From Diplolepis rosae (taxonomy: Eukaryota > Arthropoda > Insecta > Hymenoptera > Diplolepididae): a stretch of DNA of 64,000 nt. Made by a program: the position numbers and the translations under genes. The number at the start of each line of letters is the position of its first letter. Position 1 is the first letter of the stretch. Location of the stretch: the NCBI GenBank assembly GCA_030998225.1, contig JAPYXD010000738.1:2914001-2978000 (forward strand), in the 5' to 3' direction. This document shows positions 22,902-32,977 of the stretch, piece by piece. Under the pieces are notes generated by a model. That model worked only from the letters and a program-made list of their open reading frames with translations. It was not told the origin of the DNA and did no database searches.

Positions 22902-24405
22902 TTGAGGGGCTCGGATCTCCTCAAACGTGACGTCTCGGTTACCGATTTTCCGAAGTCAAGAAAATTAAATAAAAAAACACCATCATATTCAGCAATATTT
23001 ATTTTCTAGACTTCGGAAAATCGGTAACCGAGACGTCACGTTTGAGGAGATCCGAGCGCTAGGTAGTCCAAGCAACGGGGAATTTTTTAGGACAATATTT
23101 ATTTCAGAAAACGGTCTGCGCCATCAGAACAAAGGTCGGTCATAGAGTAATTATGTCATGTTTTGGACAACGAAATATGATTTATATACTTTTTATTAAC
23201 ATTTAAGACCAAAAAATCGCACTTTTTATAGTTTTTTGTTTATAACATTAAAGGTAATTATCCAATCCAAATGACATCAATTGAAAGGGTGTAGACAATT
23301 GAATTGTGAACAAAATGAGCCGTCGCTTGATCTAATTAGACAATTAAAAGCAGAAAAAATTCGGGAAAACCGGAAAATTCAGCTTTTTTTAAACAAATTA
23401 ATATCTCAGTTAATTTTTAACTTTTTTGGTTGAGGTTTGGTGGAAATGTAGCAGACTTTATTCTCTTCAAATTTATAAAAAAACGGACACTTTAAGATAA
23501 TACGTTTTCACGCTATTGACACTTTAATTTATTTAATGCGTTAATTGCAAAATGTCTGCTTGCCGCAGAGGTGGTCCGATTTTTATTTTGAAAACGGCTT
23601 TTAAAAATATAAATCGAGCACAACAGAACGTCAATCTTCGTTTTTCGCTAAAATGTTGCAAAGTTTACTAAAAAAGGCTCAAACAAGGCTCCAAACTCCT
23701 GAACGCAGCAAAGTGACAGTGATGGGGGGAGAAATCGAGTAGGCTCACTGAGTCACTTTGTTGCGTTCAGGAGTTTGGAGCCTTGTTTGAGCCTTTTTTA
23801 GTAAACTTTGCAACATTTTAGCGAAAAACGAAGATTGACGTTCTGTTGTGCTCGATTTATATTTTTAAAATCCGTTTTCAAAATAAAAATCGGACCACCT
23901 CTGCGGCAAGCAGACATTTTGCAATTAACGCATTAAATAAATTAAAGTGTCAATAGCGTGAAAACGTATTATCTTAAAGTGTCCGTTTTTTATACATTTG
24001 AAGAGAATAAAGTCTGCTACTTTTCCACCAAACCTCAACCAAAAAAGTTAAAAATTAACTGAGATATTAATTTGCTTAAAAAAAGCTGAATTTTCCGGTT
24101 TTTCCGAATTTTCTCTGCTTCTAATTGTCTAATTAGATCAAGCGACGGCTCATTTTGTTCACAATTCAATTGTCTACACCTTTTTAATTGATGTCATTTG
24201 GATTGGATAATTACCTTTAATGTTATAAACAAAAAACTATAAAAAGTGCGATTTTTTGGTCTTAAATGTTAATAAAAAATCTATAAATCATATTTCGTTG
24301 TCCAAAATATGACATAATTACTCTATGACCAACCTTTCTTCTGATGGCGCAGTTCGTTTTCTGAAATAAATGGACTAAAGCCCCTTATTGCATCCGGCCC
24401 CTCAA
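22902..24405. repeat. 1.5-kb foldback element with a nested hairpin
   Basis: TTGAGGGGC at 22902-22910 and GCCCCTCAA at 24397-24405 mark the ends. Long arms (about 23090-23705 and 23755-24370) are nearly perfect inverted copies around a short GC-rich centre near 23725. A second, perfect 49-bp hairpin (22909-22957 with 23009-23057) is nested at the left end only. There is no coding capacity, and no target duplication was found. Confidence 0.8.
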
Positions 24406-24759
24406 CTATGAGTAATGCTAGAAATATAATTAAAAAGAATTCTAACAATAAGAAATGTCGCAAAACTTCCGACTTTCTTATTGTGAATACGAAAGTATTA
24501 TTATGAAGTAAATAACTCTAAATGTGATTTTTATCAAAAAGAAATCAGAAAATAATGTGAGTAAAAAAATTAATTTCAAGATTACAATAATTCGTAAAAT
24601 AAAGTTAAGAAAATTGCGTGAAATATTTTGTTAAAATACACAAAAGTATTATTAATTTGTTGTAAAATATAAATATACAATAAGAATGGCAAAAGCTAAA
24701 TATATTTTAAATGTATTATTAACTTGTAGAAAAGTAGTGAAGAGAAATAAGTAAAACAC

Positions 24760-24930
24760 CTTTTGCGAATTCTTCAGCACTGTCTAGTCCTTTTTGAACG
24801 AACCCAATTTGTGCACATATTCAGACTGCCGTTTCAAGAAATTAGTCGCTATTCCATGTAAACGTGCAGCAACTGGAGTTAAATCTTTTTTCCGGGTAAC
24901 TGATTCAAGAATTGCTCGTTTTTTATAACT
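24760..24930 (-). CDS. Candidate upstream exon of the same unidentified gene
   Basis: Minus strand; acceptor TTGTGATATTTAG and donor AAAAG/gtgttt. It reads SYKKRAILESVTRKKDLTPV, then AARLHGIATNFLKRQ. It needs one more A in an AAAAA run to continue GLDSAEEFAK. A possible further exon lies at about 25046-25108 (VYIEYQAVAEDF), ending TTTTAG/gtaca, but it has a stop at the join. The protein is helical and charged, of unknown function. Confidence 0.5.
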
Positions 24931-25109
24931 CTAAATATCACAAGAAATGTTTACTTAGTCTTTATGTTAAATTGCATGTGCTTAGATATGATCTATCGAA
25001 TGTTTTCAACTTATCTATGAATTTCATTGAACGCTTTTTCCGATTTTGTACCTAAAAGTCTTCAGCAACAGCTTGGTATTCAATGTACACATTTTTTGTA
25101 AGTACTCTC

Positions 25110-25446
25110 TAAACCTCAATCAGTGAAATAGTCACTGATTATATCAGTAAAAATGAAATGAAAACTTTCATCTACACTTTACTGATTTTTTGTCCCTTAA
25201 AAATAATAATAATTACGTAATTTCGTTTTAGTGTTGTTTAGCCTAAAATAAACGATTTCATCGATCGTTAAAATGTATTGCTGGTTTTATTACTCTCACC
25301 TGAATCTTTCACTGATTCAATAAGTGAGTTCAATCTATTTCTTTGATTCATCAGTTGAATTTCACTGATTCTCAGTGAAAGACTTATAGCTGCTGCCATC
25401 AGTGGCCGTTCACTGATTCAGGTTTAGATATATATATATATATATC
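25110..25446. repeat. Stand-alone CACTGATT/TCAGTGA cluster and (TA)n
   Basis: At least eight TCAGTGAAA/TTTCACTGA-type motifs occur with looser spacing than in the hAT arms and without the surrounding arm sequence. A (TA)n run follows at about 25429-25446. Confidence 0.6.
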
Positions 25447-26395
25447 TACGCTTATTATTGTCCGAGATCATTCTCATATATTTCTTTCGAAATTCACGAT
25501 ACATTAATGTTGCTGTGTTTGTTCATTTCAAAAATATTCATTTATCAATTTTTAGAGCTAAAACAACAACTATCGAGCAGGTAATTTATAATTCAGTAAT
25601 GAAAATTATATCTCTCACTGCAATTCCATTCTCTGTATTCAAAATAGTTGAATCAATATAAATAATTCGTTGAACACTACTTTTTCAATAATTCGAGAGA
25701 AAGCCACCAGTAGAGAATAATGGTTCTGCTTTTTCCAACATTAAAATCTATTTCATCTGATAAGTGTAATAAATACAAAATTGAATATAAGTTGACTTTT
25801 AAATTATGTCCACGTTTTTACGAAGCAAACGATTTTTTTTCAAAAAATCATAACTCAGAAACAAAAAATTTTAGCTGCTAGAGATTCAGTAGAATTGAAA
25901 CTAAAGGTGTCTTTTTGACGCGAAAAAAGTTTGAGAGAAAAAAAATACACTTTTCGAGATATTGAATTTAAAAGAAAATTGCAATTTTTCTTTATTGCTC
26001 AATACAAAATTAATAACAATCAACAAGCAATTTTTTATAACTGTATTCGATATTAAAAATTATTACAAATATTTAAAAGTGAAAATTGTTAAAATCGGTC
26101 AATTTTTGAAGAAGTTATAGAAAATTGAAAAAAAATTTCTCGCGAATAGTTGAAAAAATATATTTTGACCCCAAAAACGAAATTGCCGATAAATATCAGA
26201 AAATTTTTTTTTCGGCCCAATAAAATAATATGTGTCTCATTATTTTGGTCAAAGAGCAACATATTAGAGTTTCGTTAAGAAATAAATTCGTGTGCCGAAT
26301 GGACCCGTTGAATTGAGATGGGAAGCATCAATTGCACAATTTTGAGTCTTTCTAACAAAAAGTTTAAACTTACAAGACAACAGATCAATCTTTGA
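25447..26395. other. No gene seen
   Basis: Very AT-rich; many A- and T-runs; short ORFs only. Nothing supports a gene. Confidence 0.45.
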
Positions 26396-26555
26396 AAAAT
26401 TTTCAGCCTTGTCAATCAAAGCGTTATTCGAAAATTTTTAGTTTTTATAAAAAGATGGAACATTTATGAATTTCTTGAATGTTCATACATTAAAAAAATA
26501 TCGAATCAGAGAATTATGTGCAAAGTATTTTCCATTGAGAAGAAATGAACATGTG
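26396..26555 (+). repeat. Isolated fragment of the hAT arm
   Basis: About 150 bp match 10600-10765 (for example GAATGTTCATACATTAAAAA and CAAAGTATTTTCCATT), more diverged than the four full arms are from each other. It is therefore an older copy of the same family. Confidence 0.7.
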
Positions 26556-27649
26556 ATTTAATCAAAAGTTCAGTAAAGCTGGGACATAGTGACTTTTTGA
26601 GAAAATTAAAATTTTTTTGCGAATTCATTGAATAAGGAAGTATGAAGTTTAATCAACTGTCTTACAGTTAAGTCAAGAGTTCTTATATTTTGACAAACAT
26701 TTCGGGTATTTATCTTACAAAATGTATATATACTTTGTTATATTATTGCCAATATAAAGTGTATATATATAATTGCTTCCCATTCGTCTCGAGTGTTTCT
26801 AAATCATTTTTACAGAATAGATATAAATAATGAAAACGAATTGAAAAAAATGATGTTGCAACTCTGTCGAATCGCGTGCTCTCGGCATAGGTTCATCTCT
26901 TTTCCTCCACGTTCGATCGACTTATCTCTTGACGGTATCGGTGCGCTTGAACGCAGTTAAAGAAATTCCCATCCCGACCGCAGTTTTGGTTTAAAAAATT
27001 TCAAAATATATTTAAAAACTGCCAGAAAGCCTGCTGAACAACTTTCTCGCTGAAAGTTCTTTCCACTCTAAACTTCCTCGCATACTTTCCTTCTTTGAAG
27101 ACGAAAAATGAGAATTTTGCCAGTAGCAACTGTTATAATGAAAATTATTAAGAAATTGAGAATTTTCTTATGTTGAACATAACCATCTAAAGCTCTAGAG
27201 TTTTTTAAGTCTGTTAATAAAATTTTAGACTATTTCGGACAAATTTGTACGAAAAACATTGAATTGATTGTAAAAAATCGGCGGGAAACTCGTTTTTCCG
27301 TTACAGCTTAGAGTAACGGAATGTTGTGTATTCTGTTACAGAGCAATATAATGTAGAAATTGAACTGCGCATGCGCATATAGTCTTACAGCGGAGCAGAA
27401 TCTTCTTCTTATTCTTCTTCTTCTTCGTACAGCGTTAGCACCCTACTGACAAAGCCTTGTACATTTGAACTGCGCATGCTCTATTACAACCAGCTACTAC
27501 TACACAAGATCAATAAAATCAAAATGGCTGGGACTAGTCGCGAAATATCAAGTGTAATGACTAGCGCCGCAAACAACTACAATACTAGATTAGATTCAAG
27601 TGTACGCATAAAAACTCGTATCCGCACCGAAGTCACATAAAATAGAATA
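26556..27649. other. No gene seen; (TTC)n and a repeated 14-mer
   Basis: A (TTC)n-like run lies at about 27403-27437. TTGAACTGCGCATGC occurs twice (about 27359 and 27467). No ORF is supported. Confidence 0.4.
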
Positions 27650-27848
27650 CGTGCCAATGCACACAATTCGGGAAATTACGAGACTCGCGACAATGCTCGC
27701 AGGACTGATCGCGCCTCGGCTTCGTCTTGGCTTTACCTCAGCTACGTATCGACTACGCATCGTCTATACCTCGACTACGCCTTGGCTTCGATCTCCTGCG
27801 AGCATTGTCACTCGACACGCAATAACCCTCATTGTGCGCCTAGGCACG
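27650..27848. repeat. Imperfect 200-bp hairpin element
   Basis: CGTGCC...GACAATGCTCGCAGGA pairs with TCCTGCGAGCATTGTC...GGCACG. Arms of about 55 bp flank a GC-richer centre with repeated CTACGCNTCG-like motifs. The flank TAATATACTATT resembles the ends of the element at window start. Confidence 0.7.
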
Positions 27849-28047
27849 TAATATACTATTATCTACCGTATTTCAATCACGTTGATCTAGACGCAACGCG
27901 TGGAATATAAACATTGGTAATTTGACAAAATCGTTAAAAATTTCATAGTGATTTTGTTGTTGATTTCTACGATTGTTAGCTATTATGAAGGTTTTTGACA
28001 ACATGTTTCACAGGTCAATTCATGGATTAAAAGCCAATACAACTTAC

Positions 28048-28237
28048 CTTTCTTCCACACTGTACACTTTTATCACCAGTGTCCCAGGAAACGTCATAAA
28101 ACTTATCCTGTTGAAACAAATACTTAGCCCCAGCACAATTAGATTCATGTAAAACGTTTTCACCTTTAACCAAAAATAGAGAGCATTGGAATGGTACTCC
28201 TAACATCTTATGTGGATTCCAAGATACAGAATTAGAC
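28048..28237 (-). CDS. Exon of PLP-dependent acidic amino acid decarboxylase (GAD/CSAD/black type)
   Basis: The 190-bp minus-strand exon has a clean acceptor (CTATCCAACAG) and donor (AGAAAG/gtaagt) and no stop or shift. It encodes [19 protein letters not shown], where the Lys of NPHK is the pyridoxal-phosphate Schiff-base residue of group II decarboxylases. It continues [19 protein letters not shown] and VQCGRK, a block conserved in glutamate, cysteine-sulfinate and aspartate decarboxylases. [11 protein letters not shown] is closer to the CSAD/black branch than to neuronal GAD, by memory of the families. Such enzymes make beta-alanine, taurine precursors or GABA in the cytosol. No neighbouring exon was recognised in the flanking kilobase on either side. 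Confidence 0.88.
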
Positions 28238-28624
28238 CTGTTGGATAGATACAGTAGTTTTTAATGTGCTAATTGAGACATTCCGTACTGCAAAAATAAT
28301 TAAAAAATTAAGGAATAAAAATAATGATGGGATCACTGGAAGAAAAAAAATTAAGTTAGTATTTTGCCTCCATTTTTTCATAACTTCGGAAATAAGTACT
28401 GCATCACACTCTATGAACAATATCATTCTTCATCCAAATAAAAATACATATAAGTTTAGATTTGAACTGCACTAGAAAGCAGAGAAATTAATTGACTCAA
28501 CCCTTTATTTCGCTTACTGTATCTCATTCATCATCAAGGTTTTACGGAACCTTTAAAAACTTTCGTTTTAACGTAAAATTACTCTACAGCCAGCAAATTG
28601 AAAAAAATCCTACTAATCTAACTT
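28238..28624. other. No gene seen (intron of the decarboxylase, by position)
   Basis: AT-rich, with no upstream decarboxylase exon recognisable. Confidence 0.4.
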
Positions 28625-28905
28625 GCTATAGTTACGATAATGCCTCCGTCACCCATAAAACCTGTTAAAAAGTGGATGAAGCCATATTTTTGCCATGATA
28701 CCATCAGTGTAGGACTTCTGTGGCTTCTGGTTGAAAAACTAAATCAAGTGGTTTTTACAGGCCTCTCTTGGAGTCAGCTAAGTTCCATGAAAAGAAGTAT
28801 GCAGAGATCAAAACAAGTGCTAGTGTGACGGTACTATGTCTGGGCTATGCGGTGGATGCATCAAATATTCCCAGCCAAGATCTCTTAATTTTTGGCAAGT
28901 CATTG
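28625..28905 (-). pseudogene. Mariner transposase C-terminal fragment
   Basis: The minus strand, read across several stops, gives LGWEYLMHPPHSPDIVPS (third catalytic Asp region), then HLF, FFNQKPQKSYTDGIMAKIW and a short tail. This matches the normal C-terminal order of mariner transposases. N-terminal and core domains are missing. It is a third mariner lineage, different from those at 16623 and 59277. Confidence 0.7.
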
Positions 28906-29126
28906 TAGTCGTTGTTATGTTGTTATTGTTCAAATATATATTGAAAATTCCATCTGGTCTCAAGTAACGTTAACTCTGCATTACAGATTGATAGGGTCGA
29001 TATAGTAGAGTTCGTTTAGCGTGGTGAGTGATACACTCTTCTATTTATCGAAATAATCGACCGAAATGATTTAGAAAAAATTTGTATATAGTTCATGATA
29101 TATACGTGGCCAAATTGGCGTAAATA
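28906..29126. other. No feature seen
   Basis: AT-rich spacer ahead of the LTR; TAAATA directly precedes the LTR start. Confidence 0.3.
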
Positions 29127-30081
29127 TGTCACGTCCCGTGACCGTCGCTATTTATTTATTTCATATTACCAAATTATGTAAAATTAATAAAAGATTTTAA
29201 CATAAAACATGCATAAGCAACAGCTATTAAAAAGTATTGATTAGACGAAAATTGAATGTACGAAAAATAAAATTGTAATAGAAAGAGAGATAGTGATGAA
29301 CTTATAAATAGAAAACATCGTAAACTCTTAACTACCTCTTAATAAGGGAACCTTGTCGGAATGTCCTAAGTACACAAGAATATCGACGGGCGCAGCAAAT
29401 GATAGAAATTAAAAAATGAATCATCTCAAGAAGGAACGTCGGGGAAACCAGAATAAGGAAACGAAGTCTCCCCTTTTTTCTTCAGTACATAAAAAAAATG
29501 GCAACCCAAAGGAAAAGAGGCCATCTCAGACACGTGCCAAGGTCAGGCCAACATCAGAAGAATATTAGCAGTGCAAAATTAAACATAGTCAGTATCGACA
29601 AAAAATATAAAACCCATTAATCACCACCTAGAAGTACCATGTGAGTATCGATCAAAAGTTAGCCAGTATCGACTGAAAATTAGCACATAAAAGTACCTGC
29701 GAATCTGCGAATCTTCAGTTGCCATCGGGTCTATCTTCAGAAGCGGAACTCCTCCCGAAAAGTACAGTTGCCGGGAAATCTTCAACGCCGGAACTCTGCT
29801 CAAAAATTAGTTCCCCTCGGACCATCTTAAAATTGAGAACTCTCTACGGAAGTTACTCCGGTCAACTCAGTCCATCTTTGTCAGTATCTTCCTCGTCAAT
29901 TTAACATTACATAGAAATTCAATTTAGTGGAACATTTTTCGTGAGTTAAAAAGTGGAACCTGTAAATGGTTCATATATTGAAGTGTCTACGATTCGATTT
30001 TACTGAGGCCCCAAATCGTATATATTGACAGGGGCATCTTCAACTCACCCTTCGGGATCGTCACTAGTCCAGCCCGAAATA

Positions 30082-30816
30082 AAGGGTTTCCCAATAGGGG
30101 TGATATGATTTTGAATGTCCCTATCGGGCTCATTTGAACTGAAATTTTTGACGTCTGCTGTCAGTTGTCATCAGTAAGGTTTGCCATTTAATCATGAGTA
30201 GTTTCACGCTTCCACAACGTTTGGAAATTGTCCAATTATTTTATCAAAATTCGAGAAGTTTTGTCGGTGTTCAAAGAGCATATCGTGCAAAATATGGTCG
30301 TCATTCTGCTCCATCCGCGCTCTCAATTCGTCGAATAATCGATAAGTTGGAGAGTGAATTTACTCTATTGGATACTAAGCCTAAAAATCGTATGCGTACC
30401 GCACGTTCTACACAGAATATAGCCGCCGTACAGGCCAGTATCGAGGAAAACCGTGAATTGTCCGTGCCACGTCGACCTCAGGAATTGGGCCTGTCCAGGA
30501 TGACTACCTGGCGTATTTTGCGATTGGATCTTGGCCTGCATCCCTATAAGATGATTCTGGCCCAAGAACTGAAGCCTAATGACCATCGTTTGCGTCGGGA
30601 GTTCGCGGATTGGGCTCTGGAATCAATTGAAAATGATCCCAATTTTCATCAAAAAATTTTTGGCTCAAGTCTCGGGGGACATTTGGCCGATATATTGTTT
30701 AAATCATAAATGGCATAGAATATCCAATATAATAAAAAAGATTTCGATCAATTCCGAATGAATATTCAGTGTTTTTTTTCAATTTCAAAACATATCACCC
30801 TTATTGGGAAACCCTT
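30082..30816 (+). mobile_element. Deleted Tc1/mariner-like element with TA duplication
   Basis: The ends AAGGGTTTCCCAATA and their inverse are flanked by TA at 30080-30081 and 30817-30818. The uninterrupted sister LTR reads GAAATAGATTTG at this place (about 55055), confirming a TA target. Inverted ends extend about 25 bp. Contains the ORF at 30194-30709. Confidence 0.88.
30194..30709 (+). pseudogene. Transposase N-terminal helix-turn-helix (DUF4817 type), core deleted
   Basis: 171 aa. Residues 1-60 (LPQRLEIVQLFYQNSRSFVG, then VQRAYRAKYGR) form the DUF4817-type DNA-binding domain common in insect mariner-like transposases. Residues 75-150 form the second HTH region (LSRMTTWRILR). After NFHQKIFG the DDE core is missing and the frame jumps to the extreme C-terminus (GGHLADILFKS). 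The deletion is in frame, leaving an intact DNA-binding half that could still bind ends or act as a repressor (inference). Confidence 0.8.
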
Positions 30817-31430
30817 TAGATTTGTGGATTTAAGCCCCACCTGTCACAGTTTCTCTATTTGAATTTTGGTCTACCTGTCAGAATTTCAACGCATCGTAAG
30901 GTGAATTAGAAGGTGTGTACCCCTTCCGGATTATCAGTGGTTCCAGCCTGGATTCGAGCAAGTCCAATTTTAATATATGACCCCAGGAGGAAATTTTAAT
31001 AACTTTCTATCTCTCTCTCTATGTCTCTCTCTCAGTTTGTACCCATCAAAATAAAGGTTAATAATTGTAAATTCAGTAAGTTTAGAGTTTCATTTTAATT
31101 AGCTACCCTCATCCCATTTTCGGTTCAGAAATCCTCTGGATTTCTTTACCGATCTAAAACGAGGGAAAATAAAATATATTAGTTTAGTGTTAAATAACAA
31201 AATTTAAATAAACGAATAAAACAATAATAATATAAATAGAAAGAAAATAAATGAAATTTCTTTTTTCATATTTTTGAATTAAAATTTGTTTCTGGAAATT
31301 ATTGATAAAATTCTTCGAAAATGTTCAATAATATTTTTGTTCAATTTAATAATAATAATTTTTCGCAAATATTACATACAATTTTCTGGAAAATTTTCAG
31401 TAAATTTTTTCCTAAATTTTCAATACAGAT

Positions 31431-31950
31431 TATTCAGGGCTTGTGCTTGAGTCATCCTTGTCTAATCTGGTACTGCAAAAATTCATCATTTGTTAACTAA
31501 GATTAAATTCAAGTTTTAAACAGAAAAAATAGAGCACACGAAATCATAAGTCCCCTTTGGATTCGTCGAACGGTCACCATCATTTGGGTGAGGCAAACCT
31601 CGAAGTGCTTACATTTTACTGTTTTCAACTTTTATTTTTTCTCTATTTGACAAAAAAAACACACAAGACATTGTTATTTTACTCGAATTTCTGCTAGTAC
31701 AAAAATTATTCAGGGCTTGTGCTTGAGTCATCCTTGTCTACTCCGGTACTTCAAAAATTCGTCACTTGGTAACTAGGATTAAATTCAAGTTTCAAAACAG
31801 AAAAGGAATTAAGCACACGAAATCATAAGAACCCTTTGGATTCGTCGAACGGTCACCATCATTTGGGTGATGGTTTTCGACTGTTGTGATTTCTGTAAAT
31901 CGTATAATTACCCAAGATTCTGTGCTTGAGTCTAGCTTGACTAATTTTTA
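31431..31950 (+). repeat. Direct repeat, 2.2 copies, about 277-bp spacing
   Basis: A block of about 160 bp (TATTCAGGGCTTGTGCTTGA to CATCATTTGGGTGA) occurs at 31431-31592 and 31708-31870. A partial third start (TGTGCTTGAGTC) lies near 31920. It could be LTR-derived. No coding sequence. Confidence 0.75.
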
Positions 31951-32749
31951 ATCACAGAAAGATTGAATAATTGAAACTACACAAATAGGATATTAAAATA
32001 AAAATTTATTTTTATTGATTTTTATTCCTGTGACTGAAATTTGTTTTAGGATATAGCTTTTCACTTTGTGGGAAGTTATATTAAGAAGCAATCAGCGAAT
32101 TGCTCGCTCACCTATCCTTAAATTAGAGTCTTTGAATATGAGAATTGCAATTTTTCCTATAAAAACAACTCAAGTACACTACACACCAAATTTATTTAAT
32201 AAAATATTTTGTTTGTTAGTTTAGAAATCTTTTCCTTTATTTAACTTTTAAATAAAATAATCTTTAAATTTGGAGTTCACATACGGGAGGAGAAATAAAA
32301 ACGATTCAGGATGTAGTTTATCTAATTTAATGAATTTTATACTATATCAATTTTCCCTTTACAAGAAATTTTATTCATCAGTATTACCTGAGTTATTAAA
32401 GGAGGGAAAATCGATCTATTCTACGAATTATCTCTTAAAATTGCTTTCTATTGACCCCAGATAAAATCTTCAATTATACATTTATTTTCGGTGGATTTTT
32501 GTTAAGATACAAAGAAAAAGATCCTCTATTTTCTAATCTTAATCTAGTGGAGACAATTATTATTCCTTTCTCTTTCTGATGACTCGATATAATGCAAGTT
32601 CAATATAAGGTCTGCTTGCTTTCGAGACAAGCAGTTCTGTCTTCTTTTGATCTCACAAGAGTGATCGTAAGCATTGATTGTTCGAAATATTTATCAATAA
32701 ATGTAAAAATTCATTGATGAAATTCTTTCGTAACAATCGTGGGAATCCT
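31951..32749. other. No gene seen
   Basis: AT-rich. A 64-codon ORF at 32270-32464 has no recognisable feature and is not called. Confidence 0.4.
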
Positions 32750-32977
32750 GAGCGCAGAACTCGAAATTCGAGGAGAAACCTCTCAATCTGTTCCGCGGGC
32801 CTCAAGAGTGAAACCAGTTAAAACTCATCGGGGAGCAGAAAACTCCCAACCTGCCCTAAAAGGTCTCAGATGACAAGTTAGAACTCGTCTGAAAGCAGAA
32901 AACTTCCAGCCTGTTCTAAAATGCCACTTAGGCAGCTTAAGGCTCGTTTGCGAGCCGCCAGAATGTCTTTTCGACGG
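32750..32977 (+). repeat. Degenerate tandem repeat, about 66 bp, three units
   Basis: Units start AGTTAAAACTCATC, AGTTAGAACTCGTC and AGCTTAAGGCTCGT, with GCAGAAAACT in the middle of the first two. The third is cut by the hAT end at 32978. Confidence 0.6.

Larger units (their letters stand above)
29127..31181 (+). mobile_element. Ty3/gypsy LTR (Z family), solo or 5' LTR, carrying an insertion
   Basis: It starts TGTCACGTCCCGTGACC and aligns with the LTR at 52369-55432 over its first 150 bp and last 370 bp. The middle (about 29277-30076) is absent from the other copy. It contains a TATAAAA at about 29605, as expected for an LTR promoter. The last 35 bp or so of the LTR (GGACGTCACA end) are missing here. 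No polypurine tract precedes it and no gag follows, so it is a solo or truncated LTR. A 735-bp Tc1/mariner-like element lies inside (30082-30816). Confidence 0.75.

Noticed and set aside
25046..25108. Further upstream exon of the unidentified host gene (VYIEYQAVAEDF)
   Set aside because: Splice-like borders, but a stop codon at the join; mentioned only as a possibility.
28640..28828. 62-codon plus-strand ORF
   Set aside because: Antisense to the mariner C-terminal fragment.
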